Below are positions 9,545 to 18,830 of a stretch of 64,000 bases of DNA, one piece after another (position 1 is the first letter of the stretch; each line of letters opens with the position of its first letter). Source of the DNA: JAABRU01 sp041390465 (lineage in GTDB: Bacteria > Desulfobacterota > Desulfobacteria > Desulfobacterales > Desulfococcaceae). The notes beneath the pieces are model-generated. The model worked only from the letters and a program-made list of their open reading frames with translations, made no database searches and was not told the origin of the DNA. The stretch covers positions 3,454 to 67,453 of the forward strand of contig JAWKPW010000016.1 of NCBI GenBank assembly GCA_041390465.1, read 5' to 3'. Position numbers and translations under genes: made by a program.

Positions 9545-9688
9545 ACATGAAATATTTTAATAATTTAAAATAGTTATAATAACTGATTGTTGTGGTGTTT
9601 AATTGCCGGTTTAATAACTTAACTTTTTCAAGAAGCGATTTCACGTCATCCATATTAAAATCGTTCATCTTATATTTCCTTTATAATT

Positions 9689-10219
9689 TTAATCATTGTC
9701 AGTTACCGGATGATAAAAAACATCACGGTCTGTAACGCTCTGTTGCGGGATGGCTTGTAATACCATTAAGTTAAGAGATATTCTGCCCCGGTAGGGCATA
9801 TTGAGATTATTCCGTCTCCCAGTCTTCCAGTCTTCCAGTAATAAGCCTTCGATCCGGTTAAATTCTCCTGTATTGTGAGTAACCAATACTGCATTTCTCA
9901 CAAGGGCTATGGCGGCAATCATTAAATCATTTGGGCCGACAGGTGTTCCCGCTTTTTCCAATTTTGATCTTATATTGCCATATATTTCTGCTGTTTCATC
10001 GTCAAACGGATAGGAAACAAAACGGTTGAGAAACCGTTTCTGTTTTTGCAGATTTTGTTCAGGATATTTGCTTTTCATGGAACCATAAAAAAGTTCAGCC
10101 TTTACAACAGAGCATATGGCAATGTCCTCAGGATGATTTATTTCCATATGCCTGCGAATGGATTCCGATCTTCCGTTAAGATATTTGATGCATGTGTTTG
10201 TATCAAGAAGATATTTCAA
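9689..10219 (-). CDS. vapC: VapC-type PIN-domain ribonuclease toxin
   Basis: A PIN-domain RNase of the VapC toxin class. MKYLLDTNTCIKYLNG carries the first catalytic Asp, AICSVVKAELFYG the conserved Glu, and PNDLMIAAIAL the later Asp pair position. The start is a TTG at 10219 overlapping the antitoxin stop (TTGA), so the two are translationally coupled. Usual VapC proteins end near LLLEDW at about residue 133. Here 43 further residues follow (NLNMPYRGRISLNLMVLQ and onward) that look like translated repeat DNA, with a GCCCTACCGGGGC palindrome in them. The extension may be tolerated or may damage the toxin. Confidence 0.85.
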   Translation of the reverse strand: MKYLLDTNTCIKYLNGRSESIRRHMEINHPEDIAICSVVKAELFYGSMKSKYPEQNLQKQKRFLNRFVSYPFDDETAEIYGNIRSKLEKAGTPVGPNDLMIAAIALVRNAVLVTHNTGEFNRIEGLLLEDWKTGRRNNLNMPYRGRISLNLMVLQAIPQQSVTDRDVFYHPVTDND

Positions 10220-10458
10220 TCCATAGCCTCCCGAATCTCAAATACGCCCTGTTCACCCCGCTCCACAGGATCGTCTGACAGGCATCCGTATGTGCTTTCA
10301 ATAAATGAAATCCATTCTTTGTCAATAGGTTGGCTTACCCTGTTCTCCTGCTCTGATACAGGCACAGATTCAAAAGCCTTTATTATATGATACAGAATTT
10401 CAAGATACTGATTATCCACTTTGCTTATTTCAGATTTGATGATTTCTCTGCTTATCAT
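10216..10458 (-). CDS. Antitoxin of the VapC pair (predicted)
   Basis: A small acidic protein of 80 residues directly upstream of and overlapping vapC. The ATG at 10458 is chosen because an AGGAG lies seven bases before it; the frame is open further upstream but without a ribosome site. I do not recognise a DNA-binding fold in the sequence, so the role rests on the operon position and size typical of a type II antitoxin. Confidence 0.65.
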   Translation of the reverse strand: MISREIIKSEISKVDNQYLEILYHIIKAFESVPVSEQENRVSQPIDKEWISFIESTYGCLSDDPVERGEQGVFEIREAMD

Positions 10459-10619
10459 TTCCCAACTCCTGTATGCTTTTTCCGTATATGCTGAATCTGA
10501 GTTTGGTTTTTCCCAAAATCGGATCACTCAATATGAAGATGGAGTGTAAAGTGAGTCCGGACATTGCCGCACTGTCCGGCAATGTCCCAAACTTTCCGTT
10601 TCGGATACAGCACCAGATC

Positions 10620-12875
10620 CTACAGCTTGTCCCCATCGGCAATGTCTTCAATAATTCCTTCCCTGAACTTCTTTATTTCCTCCTCAACAGCCTTTCCCAC
10701 AACTTCTCTGAGCACTTTTTCAATGCGTTCGGAGAAGATTCTGTTGATGATTCTTTCAAGGGCTGCCTCTATCTGCGCGGGAGACAGGGAAAAATAATAC
10801 TTTCCGGCCAGACTGTCATAAACCGGTTCGCTTTCTTCTCTATGTAAGGCAGAATTCTCTGCCGCGCGCATTTTCGCAGACGTATCCGGAGTCTGTTTTG
10901 CAATTTCCTTTTCCTTTTTATCCTGTTTGCTTTCCGAATCTGTCCTGATACTTCTGCTGGTTTTCTTTGCCGCTTCAGGCCCTGCCTCTGTATCCCTCAT
11001 ATGGAAATAATCATCTTCCGGAACCGGCTGTGCTGCATTTTCGGCATTGAGCCTGTCCAGCAGTCCGATGGTATTGTCCGCTCCGCGGTATTCTTCCCTT
11101 TCTTCCGAACTGCCCATGCTGTTGAGAATATCCATTGCAGACAGGCTTTCTTCCGGGGAAACATCTCTGTCTTTCCCGGCTGATTCCCGATTTTCTCTGT
11201 CATCAGGCATCACCTCGGCATCGGATGTATCCAGAATGCTGTCCGGATCAGGAAGTCCTTCATCCGCATCCTGAATCAGCAGATCCGCTGTCAGATCTTC
11301 CGGCTCCTCAGATTTGTCTGCGGCATCTGCCTCAGAAGGGGGATTCAGCAGATTTCCTGATTCCAGACCCAGCAGATCCGCAGCAGAAGCCACAACTGTT
11401 TCCGCATCCGGATCAAAATTCTCCTCTCCGCTTCCGGATACAACAGCTTCGGAACCAAGTTCCAGCGGGATTTCCTCTTCTGCTTCCACAATGGCGTCAG
11501 CCCCAAGTTCCAGAATTGCTTCCTCCTCAGCTTCTTCTTCATTTTCAGGTCTTCCGGAATCGGAAAGCGGAGCAATGACAGTTCTGGCATCCAAATCAAA
11601 AACAGATTCCGCATCGGATTCTGAAAGAAAATTGTCCGGCTCTGTTTTTTTTCCTTTTCCGATTTCCCGATCAGAAGCAGATTCCTCTTTTTGTTCCGGG
11701 TGTCTATCCGTCTGCAGAGTATCAGCCCGCAGCATATCAGAGAGATCAAAGGTTTCATCTTCATTCTTTTCCGCAGGATCATTTTCAGATATGAGATCTG
11801 CTGTTTTCCCGTTTTTTCTCTGCCCCGGTTTTTCAAATTCTGCCTGGGGCACAATCATGGTGAGGGCATCCGGATCCACGTCTGCCTCCTCCTGAGGAAT
11901 TTCGGCAAGAAAAGCCGCACCAAGAAAATCAGCATCGTCCTCCTGGGATTTATCTGTTTTGGAAGGCAAGCGGATCATCCTGTCCGTGTCCGGACTGCTC
12001 AGCGTTGTTCTCCCGGTTCCGGCATCTTTCCGGGTTTTTTCATCCGGATCATCCTCTGACAAGAACTTTGGAAAATCATTGTCTGCACGGGGATCAGCAG
12101 GCGTTTCTGCATTGATGTCAGAAAGAGAGACAGTCCTGTCCTCCGGTTCATCTTCGTCCCGCACAAAGTCAAAATCCGAATCTGTCCGGGAACGGAAAGT
12201 GTCTGCCGCATCCGGATTAAAAGCAGAACCGTTTGGGGCAGTTTTCGGATGTTCTGTCTCTTCCTTCTCAAAAGCCAGTTCTGAAATAAGCCTTTCCCTG
12301 TCCTTTCGGATATTCGCAAAATCTGCGGGCGGATCTTCCTCAGAATCTGAAAGACGGATGGCTTCCAGATTGCCTCCGGGCGCAATGATCGTACTTTGAT
12401 CAAAGGAAAAGGCTCTGTCTTCTTTCCTGTGCTCTGTGTCTGCATCCTTTTCATTCGCCCTGTATCCTGATATCCGGGGCTCATTCAAAGGGGCGTTTAC
12501 AGTTGCGGCATTGGGATCAATGGTCATGTTTTCCCTGTCCGCATCTTTGGAACTGCCATCGTCTTCTGTTTCAGACAGCAGCAGGGTTCCTGTATCTGTT
12601 TTTTCATGCGGTTCCGAAGAGGTAAACCGGACAAAATTTGGAACACCGAAACTTGGCGGGGCTTCTTCCTGTTCAGATCCGGAATTCGAAACTCCCCGGA
12701 TGTCCGGCATGTTTTCGGCAGCAGACTCTGCCGGTTTGGCCGCGTCCCCTTTGCCCGCGAAGTTCGGAGCCATGCCCATTCCTTTGCCCGGGGCCGGTGT
12801 CTCCTCTTTCGGAAGAACCGGATCCTTTTCCCCTGATGCCTTTTTGCCAAGCTCTTTTATCTCTTTTTCCTTCAT
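10620..12875 (-). CDS. Large acidic, motif-repeat protein with helical C-terminus
   Basis: A 751-residue protein without a known domain over its first 690 residues. It is very rich in Asp, Glu, Ser and Ala and is probably disordered. A short motif of the form [FIV]D-x-[DN]A-x-T-[VM]-[VI]-[AV]-[PS] recurs near residues 119, 158 (shorter), 334, 427 and 487. A second element, LS-E/D-x-D/E-D (near 100, 175, 272, 362, 418), accompanies it. Two LELG-xx-A-[IV]V units sit at 455-480. The last 60 residues (from FSLSPAQIEAALERII) form amphipathic helices ending in a charged tail, a segment I associate with C-termini of regulatory proteins in this bacterial group, possibly an oligomerisation or polar-localisation helix. 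No signal peptide or membrane helix is visible. It is transcribed divergently from the AAA+ regulator, and the 290 bases between hold both promoters. Confidence 0.7.
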   Translation of the reverse strand: MKEKEIKELGKKASGEKDPVLPKEETPAPGKGMGMAPNFAGKGDAAKPAESAAENMPDIRGVSNSGSEQEEAPPSFGVPNFVRFTSSEPHEKTDTGTLLLSETEDDGSSKDADRENMTIDPNAATVNAPLNEPRISGYRANEKDADTEHRKEDRAFSFDQSTIIAPGGNLEAIRLSDSEEDPPADFANIRKDRERLISELAFEKEETEHPKTAPNGSAFNPDAADTFRSRTDSDFDFVRDEDEPEDRTVSLSDINAETPADPRADNDFPKFLSEDDPDEKTRKDAGTGRTTLSSPDTDRMIRLPSKTDKSQEDDADFLGAAFLAEIPQEEADVDPDALTMIVPQAEFEKPGQRKNGKTADLISENDPAEKNEDETFDLSDMLRADTLQTDRHPEQKEESASDREIGKGKKTEPDNFLSESDAESVFDLDARTVIAPLSDSGRPENEEEAEEEAILELGADAIVEAEEEIPLELGSEAVVSGSGEENFDPDAETVVASAADLLGLESGNLLNPPSEADAADKSEEPEDLTADLLIQDADEGLPDPDSILDTSDAEVMPDDRENRESAGKDRDVSPEESLSAMDILNSMGSSEEREEYRGADNTIGLLDRLNAENAAQPVPEDDYFHMRDTEAGPEAAKKTSRSIRTDSESKQDKKEKEIAKQTPDTSAKMRAAENSALHREESEPVYDSLAGKYYFSLSPAQIEAALERIINRIFSERIEKVLREVVGKAVEEEIKKFREGIIEDIADGDKL

Positions 12876-13169
12876 CTCAGCCCCGCTTTCCTGGATAATC
12901 TGTTTTTCCCCGACACCCCGACAGCTTTTTCCGGTAAACTCTGTATATAATTCTGAATTTTTTCAGAAAATATCATATACACCGGAATGTGTCAAGATAT
13001 TTGCTTTTTCTTTTCTCCTGCCGTCTTCTGCTTTTCTTTCAGAAAAAGAGGAAATTTTCTTGATTTTTCCCCCGCTTTAGTGAACTATAGAGCAGGTTAT
13101 AATGATTTCAATTTTTCCGGCAAGAATGAAAATTGGCATTGATGAATTATGAAAGGGAATGGAAACAGT

Positions 13170-14162
13170 ATGATGGCAGATACCCTCAGATATAAAGATG
13201 CGTTTGTCCATATCATCACCTGCAATCCGGAAATGCTTTCGATTTTTGAGTATATCGAATCCCTGTCCGGAACCGATCACCCTGTGCTGATTACAGGGGA
13301 AAGCGGTGTGGGGAAGGAACTCATTGCCAGAGCCATTCACACGGTCAGAGGACGCGGCGGCAGACTGCTGGCCATCAGTGGTTCCAGTTTTGATGACAGT
13401 CTTTTTTCAGAAATTCTTTTCGGCAAAGTCACGGATGAAAACCGCTTCCGCCGGGGGATGATTGAGGAAGCAGCCGGAGGCACGCTGTTTCTGGATGAAA
13501 TCGGGCTGCTTGGGCCGGTTTCGCAGTCCGATCTCCTGGATTTTCTGGATAGTGACTTTCTGCCTCCGGATCGGAAGATTCCCAAACCGGCCGACATTCA
13601 GTTCCTGGCCGCCACCAGCACGGATCTGTGGGGGCTGCAGCGCACCGGCAGATTCCGAAAGGAACTGAATCTGCGGCTTCGCGCCCATCATATCCATGTT
13701 CCCTCTCTGCGGGAACGGCCTGAAGACATTCCGCTTCTGGTAAACCATTTTCTCAATGAGGCGGCCCGGACTTTGCGGAAAAAAAGACCCACCCCGCCCA
13801 AGGAACTTTTCACCCTGCTGCGAACCTACACCTTTCCGGGCAATATCCGGGAACTGCGGGATATGGTGTTTGAGGCTGTGAGCAGGCACAAATCCAAGGT
13901 GCTTTCCCTGGATGTGTTCAAATCCTATATTGACCGGGATTACAGGGGAATGCGCACAGTTGCCGAGCTGGATCCGGATGAAAACTCTCCCTTCAAGTCT
14001 CTGCGGGAACTGCCGACCATCCGGGAGATTACCCGTCTGCTGGTCAGCGAGTCCATGAAACGGGCCAACGGCAACCAGTCCATTGCCTCCCGGATGCTGG
14101 GGATATCCCAGCCCGCGCTGAGCAAACGGCTTAAAAAAGAGGCGGAAAAAGCAGGGAAATGA
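13170..14162 (+). CDS. AAA+ Fis-type transcriptional regulator lacking the GAFTGA loop
   Basis: About 330 residues. A central AAA+ domain of the sigma-54-activator type carries Walker A GESGVGKE, Walker B GGTLFLDEI, the arginine region RFRKELNLRLRAHHI and the SLRERPEDIPLLVNHF segment. A C-terminal Fis-like helix-turn-helix reads NGNQSIASRMLGISQPALSKRL. There is no N-terminal receiver or sensor domain. The GAFTGA loop that contacts sigma-54 is missing: between ILFG and the Walker B approach the sequence is only KVTDENRFRRGMIEEA. Such proteins usually do not activate sigma-54 polymerase. The ATG at 13170 is preferred to one at 13149 because GGAAAC precedes it. It is divergent from the acidic protein gene, which may be its target. 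Confidence 0.85.
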   Translation: MMADTLRYKDAFVHIITCNPEMLSIFEYIESLSGTDHPVLITGESGVGKELIARAIHTVRGRGGRLLAISGSSFDDSLFSEILFGKVTDENRFRRGMIEEAAGGTLFLDEIGLLGPVSQSDLLDFLDSDFLPPDRKIPKPADIQFLAATSTDLWGLQRTGRFRKELNLRLRAHHIHVPSLRERPEDIPLLVNHFLNEAARTLRKKRPTPPKELFTLLRTYTFPGNIRELRDMVFEAVSRHKSKVLSLDVFKSYIDRDYRGMRTVAELDPDENSPFKSLRELPTIREITRLLVSESMKRANGNQSIASRMLGISQPALSKRLKKEAEKAGK

Positions 14163-14280
14163 AATTGACATCAAAACGCAGATGATTATTTTTCAGTTAA
14201 TCATGATGAAGTATTATTCTGTTTCATAATATGAGTTTTTAAATATATATCTGAAAAGTAATTTAACAAAGGAGTCCCTT

Positions 14281-16878
14281 ATGCGTTTTGACAAATTTAC
14301 CATAAAATCCCAGGAGCTGATTCAGAATGCCCAGTCTCTGGCCTCGCAGCAGGGCCATCAGCAGATTGAGCCGGAACATCTGCTGTATGCCATGCTGTCC
14401 GAACCCCAGGGCATTGCCAATGCCATGCTCCGCAAGCTGGGCGTTTCGCCCCAGGCTGTGACGCAGGAGCTGCATCTGGCTCTCAGCAGATTCCCCAAAG
14501 TCAGCGGTGCCGGGGATGTCTATATTTCCCAAAGATCCAAATCCGTGCTGGATGCCGCGTTTGCCGAGGCAGGCAAGATGAAGGATCAGTATGTGAGCAT
14601 TGAGCATATCCTGCTGAGCATCGCGGAGGAGAAAAAAGGTGAAGCTGCCGGGATTCTTCGCAAATACGGGGTGTCACGGGATGCCGTTCTCCGGGTGCTC
14701 ATGGATATCCGGGGCAGCCAGAGCATCAATGATCCCAATCCCGAGGAAAAATACCAGGCTTTGGACAAATTCAGCCGGGATCTCACGGATCTGGCACGGG
14801 CCGGGAAACTGGATCCGGTCATTGGCCGGGATGAGGAAATCCGGCGCATTGTGCAGGTGCTTTCCCGGCGCACCAAAAACAACCCGGTTCTCATCGGTGA
14901 GCCGGGTGTGGGCAAAACCGCAATTGTGGAGGGACTGGCCCGGCGCATTGTGGAGGGGGATGTTTCCGAAAGCCTGAAAAACCGGCGGCTGGTGGCTCTG
15001 GATATGGGAGCGCTCATTGCAGGCGCGAAATACCGGGGTGAATTCGAAGACCGGCTCAAGGCTGTTCTCAAGGAAGTGGAGAGAGCAGAAGGAGAAGTGA
15101 TTCTGTTCATTGATGAACTCCATACCCTGGTGGGCGCGGGCGCGGCCGAGGGTGCAATGGATGCCTCCAATATGCTCAAACCCGCGCTGGCAAGGGGAAC
15201 CCTGCGCTGTGTCGGGGCAACCACCCTGAACGAATATCGGAAATATATTGAAAAGGATGCAGCTCTGGAGCGCCGGTTTCAGCCCGTGCTGGTGCGGGAA
15301 CCCAATGTGGAGGACAGCATTTCCATTCTCCGGGGACTCAAGGAAAAATACGAGGTGCATCACGGTGTGCGGATCAAGGACTCGGCCATTGTCGCGGCTG
15401 CGACCCTGTCGGCCCGCTATATCTCCGACCGTTTTCTTCCGGACAAAGCCATTGATCTCATTGATGAATGTGCGTCAAAGCTTCGCATTGAGATTGACAG
15501 CATGCCCATGGAAATTGATGAGATTCAGCGCAAAATCACCCAGGCGGAAATTGAGCGGGAGGCTTTGAAAAAGGAGTCGGACAGGGCATCGCGGGATCGT
15601 CTGGAAAAACTGGAAGCGGAAATCGCGGGCATGAATGAAATCCTGCTGGAGATGAAAGGCCAGTGGCAGAATGAGAAAGATCTGATTGGCAGCATCCGTT
15701 CCATCAAAGAGGAGATTGAGCAGACCGGCATTGCGGAACAGCAGGCTGAGCGTCAGGGGGACCTTGCCCGTGTGGCGGAACTGCGTTACGGCAAATCTGC
15801 GGAACTGCGCAAACGTCTGGAGGAAGCCAACCGCAAACTGATGGATTTGCAGGCTGAAAAAAAGATGCTCAAAGAAGAGGTGGATGACGAGGATGTTGCC
15901 GAGGTGGTTTCCCGGTGGACAGGCATTCCGGTCAGCAAAATGCTGGAAGGGGAGCGGGAAAAACTGGTGCATACGGAAGAACGTCTGAAAAAACGGGTCA
16001 TTGGTCAGGAAGAGGCCATCACTGCGGTTGCCAACGCGGTCAGACGCGCGCGTTCCGGTCTGCAGGACCCCAACCGCCCCATCGGCTCCTTTATCTTCAT
16101 GGGCCCCACCGGTGTGGGAAAAACAGAACTGGCCAAAGCTTTGGCAGAATTCATGTTTGACAGTGAGCAGGCCATTATCCGCGTGGACATGTCCGAATAC
16201 ATGGAAAAGCACGCGGTGGCCCGTCTGATCGGAGCGCCTCCGGGCTATGTGGGATATGAGGAGGGCGGATATCTGACCGAGGCTGTGCGCAGACGGCCTT
16301 ATTCCGTGATTCTCTTTGATGAGTTGAAGAGCTACCGAAGTCTTCAACATCATGCTCCAGATTCTGGATGACGGACGCATGACAGACGGGCATGGCCCGG
16401 ACTGTGGATTTCAAAAACACCCTGATCATCATATTGACCTCCACCGGGCAACCAGTGGATTCAGGAACTGGGCGCCAGATCGGAAAGAATGGAAAACGGG
16501 TGATAGACACGCTGAAGGCCCGTTCAAGCTGAGTTTCTCAATCGCATAGATGAGATCCTCATCTTCCACAATCTTTCGGAAGATCAGATCGGGGATATTG
16601 TGGAAATTCAGATGGAACGGCTGCGCAAACGCGCCTGGCTAGAAAAGCATATCAGCCTTACTTGAAATTGCACAGAAGCGCAAGGCATTTCTCGCAGAAG
16701 GGGCTATGACCGCATTTACGGCGCACGGTCACAAGGCGAAGTGCCATACAAAAGCATCTGGAAAATCCTCTGGCATGGAAATCCTCAAGGGGAATGTCTC
16801 AGATGGCAGTGTGATACAGGCTGAAACGAAGGGGATCAGATTGTGTTCCATGTGAACCCCTGGAAAGGTGCGGGATTG
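14281..16878 (+). pseudogene. clpB: ClpB disaggregase gene, 3' fifth broken by multiple frameshifts
   Basis: ClpB is a hexameric AAA+ chaperone that extracts proteins from aggregates with DnaK. The first 2,050 bases read cleanly. They contain the Clp N-domain, NBD1 with GEPGVGKT and VILFIDELHT, the coiled-coil middle domain (about residues 410-525), then NBD2 up to Walker A GPTGVGKT and Walker B VILFDE. Straight after that the frame breaks, and the remaining C-terminal 180 codons are recoverable only piecewise: VFNIMLQILDDGRMTDG, LNRIDEIL, IFHNLSEDQIGDIVEIQMER, GNVSDGSVIQAE. At least seven indels lie in about 540 bases. The longest continuous product ends at 16371 and would lack sensor 1, the arginine finger and the C-domain of NBD2. 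The start has AAAGGAG seven bases upstream. Either the gene is dying from the 3' end or the consensus is poor here. Confidence 0.9.
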
Positions 16879-17053
16879 TAATTCGCGGCGGTGATCAGAG
16901 GAAAGCTGCACACACCGTTTTCTTTCCCCCTGAGCTGCTTTGTCTCAATCCTTTCATAAAGGAAACAAGAAATTCATCCGGAGTGTCAGAGGTTCTGTCA
17001 CTCGAGGTTTTTTTACTCTGTATTCCGGCTGTCATGCAATTTTTCATGTTCTT

Positions 17054-17175
17054 GTGACCAATGGTTCGGTAATTTTTCTGATTTTCAACCTGTCAAAAAA
17101 TACGAATTTCCAGATAGGAAATTGTAACAGATTGAAATTATTATAACCAAAAATTTTTACCGAACTATTGGTGAC
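17054..17175. mobile_element. Miniature inverted-repeat element (GTGACCAATGGTTCGGTAA ends)
   Basis: A 122-base element bounded by about 22-base imperfect inverted repeats (GTGACCAATGGTTCGGTAA at the left; its complement with two changes at the right). The interior is AT-rich and non-coding. No second copy is seen in this window. Confidence 0.65.
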
Positions 17176-17246
17176 AAAAATGCAGATATAATACCAATTC
17201 GCTATTGAAAATATACTTTATGGAAAGCAGTTTTTGCGGAAGACGA

Positions 17247-17355
17247 TACCAATTCTCCATCGATTTTGCAAAGTTCTGTCAGTTCTTTGTGACCGCTGTG
17301 CACTCTTTGTGTCCTTTGTGGTTAAAAAAAACATGGTTTCAATGGGGAATCGGTA
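17247..17355. mobile_element. Miniature element A, short copy
   Basis: The ends are inverted (TACCAATTCTCCATCGA at the left; complement of CATTGAAACCATG plus ATTCC at the right). The interior holds CTTTGTGTCCTTTGTGGTTAA, the reverse of the 3.3-3.7 kb repeat core. It belongs to the family seen at 18628, 43847 and 54.0-54.1 kb. Confidence 0.7.
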
Positions 17356-17497
17356 TCAGAGGTTCTGGCACTCCGGAGTTTTTTTGCTCTGTATGCCGGC
17401 TGTCATGTTCCTGTGACAAAATGCAGCAATATGCGGCATTGGCCTGCCGGCCTGTGATGGAACCTGTCCGGTCTGCAATTTCAGTTGAAACCGCACG

Positions 17498-18469
17498 CTA
17501 CTTCAGCACCCCTTTTTCCCTCCAGAATTTTTCAGCACCCGGATGAAGCGGGGTGACAATATCTTTGATGCCATTGGCAATGCTCATCTCTCTGAAGGTT
17601 TTTTTCTGCCCGGCCATGTGTTTCAGTCCCTCTTCGGTAAAAATGAGAGAAAGCAGACGGTAAACCGCATCAGGGGAAACTCCGGAACCGGCCACCCACA
17701 GAGCAGCGTCCTGAAAAGTGGGCACATCTGTGTCAACGCCCCGGTAACTGCCTGCCGGGATGGAAAATTTTGAAAAATTAGGATATTTTTTATAAAACCC
17801 GGAAAGCTGCGCATCTGTGTCCAGGTCAATAATTCGAATGTCATTTGTCTGGGTGGCCATGAGGATGGCTCCGCTGGGAAAGGCCGTAAAAAGCCAGAAT
17901 GCATCCACCTCTCTGTTGCTGAAGGCAGCCGCAGCGTCATTGTATCCCATTGTTTTGCGATCCATACTGTCCCACAGTCCGAGATGTCCCAGGAAAAGCT
18001 CACACGTGGCAAATGCTCCGGAGCCCGGATTGCCCACATCCACTTTTTTTCCTTTCAAATCTCTGACACGGCTGATTCCGGAGTCTGCCCGCACCACCAA
18101 CTGGGCCGGGGCGCCGTAGAGCCGTGCAACCGCCATCACCTTTTCATATTTTCCGGGATGATTTTTCAATGTGCCGTTTCGTGCCTGATACACCTCTCCG
18201 GAATAGACAACGCCGAAATCCATGCTGCCTGCATCCACTTTGATCAGATTTTCGGTGGATCCGGCAGAATACTCGGCCTTTACAGTGAATTCCGCAAGTT
18301 CTGCAACCGGCTTGTACACCTGAACCGCGTTGGCCACAACCTGAAAGGTTCCTCCGGCCGGGCCTCCGCCAAAAACAAGTCTCTGTCTGGCAGAAGAATC
18401 AGGGCAGAACACAGAATTCATCAGCAGAACTGCACAGCAAACTGTCAGCAGGTGAAAATAGCGTTTCAT
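17498..18469 (-). CDS. TAXI-family TRAP transporter solute-binding protein
   Basis: A periplasmic binding protein of 323 residues with a signal peptide (about residues 1-27, cleaved near SSARQ). The mature start LVFGGGPAGGTFQVVANAV, then YSAGSTENLIKVDAG and LKGKKVDVGNPGSGA, are the signature of the TRAP-associated extracytoplasmic immunogenic (TAXI) family. These proteins bind small carboxylates or amino acids and deliver them to a fused DctQM-type permease. AGGAG precedes the ATG at 18469. No permease gene is adjacent, so this is an orphan binding protein as seen here. Confidence 0.92.
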   Translation of the reverse strand: MKRYFHLLTVCCAVLLMNSVFCPDSSARQRLVFGGGPAGGTFQVVANAVQVYKPVAELAEFTVKAEYSAGSTENLIKVDAGSMDFGVVYSGEVYQARNGTLKNHPGKYEKVMAVARLYGAPAQLVVRADSGISRVRDLKGKKVDVGNPGSGAFATCELFLGHLGLWDSMDRKTMGYNDAAAAFSNREVDAFWLFTAFPSGAILMATQTNDIRIIDLDTDAQLSGFYKKYPNFSKFSIPAGSYRGVDTDVPTFQDAALWVAGSGVSPDAVYRLLSLIFTEEGLKHMAGQKKTFREMSIANGIKDIVTPLHPGAEKFWREKGVLK

Positions 18470-18548
18470 TTTTTTCTCCTTTCTTCTGAAACGGCTGTTT
18501 ATTCCGCGTGTTCGGATTGAAAAAACAGACTTTCATATATTCATGCAG

Positions 18549-18622
18549 GATTTGACAACTTTCCAAAAGTTGTCAAATCGTTCACATGAGTGAACAGGGA
18601 CATTCATTTTCAGAAATCACCT
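18549..18622. repeat. Palindrome GATTTGACAACTTT/AAAGTTGTCAAATC plus conserved flank
   Basis: A hairpin-forming palindrome followed by about 40 bases that recur almost unchanged at 53855-53930 (AACAGGGACATTCATTTTC within both). The palindrome alone is also found at 36859, 47837 and 57382. It lies in the spacer upstream of the TAXI gene. Confidence 0.85.
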
Positions 18623-18627
18623 TACAG

Positions 18628-18769
18628 CAATTCTCCATTGAAACCATGCTTTTTTTGACCGCTGAGGACACGAAAATGGCACAAAGGTCACAGCAAACCT
18701 GCATCACTGCATAAAATTGACGGCGAATCGCCAATGCCTTCCGCAAAATATGATTTCAATGGAGAATTG
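18628..18769. mobile_element. Miniature element A, complete copy
   Basis: The terminal inverted repeats are CAATTCTCCATTGAAAC at the left and the exact complement of CAATTCTCCATTGAAA at the right, 142 bases apart. The interior contains a degenerate ACAAAGGACAC-type core and a GAATCGCCAATGCCTTCCGC segment near the right end that is shared with the 44.1 kb copy. It is non-coding. Confidence 0.8.
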
Positions 18770-18830
18770 GCCTTATACCAAATTGTCATTGAATTTGTGC
18801 AGTGCCTGCCTTTAAGTTAAGGACAGAGGA

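Larger units (their letters stand above)
16986..17407. repeat. Direct repeats flanking two miniature elements
   Basis: A 50-base segment beginning TCAGAGGTTCTG and ending GGCTGTCATG occurs at 16986-17036 and again at 17356-17407 with a few differences. Between the copies lie two inverted-repeat elements (separate entries). There is no gene in 16879-17497 apart from these. Confidence 0.75.

Noticed and set aside
14165..14200. TTGACA-based promoter upstream of clpB
   Set aside because: The -35-like hexamer is good, but no acceptable -10 lies at 16-18 bases, and no heat-shock consensus is present.
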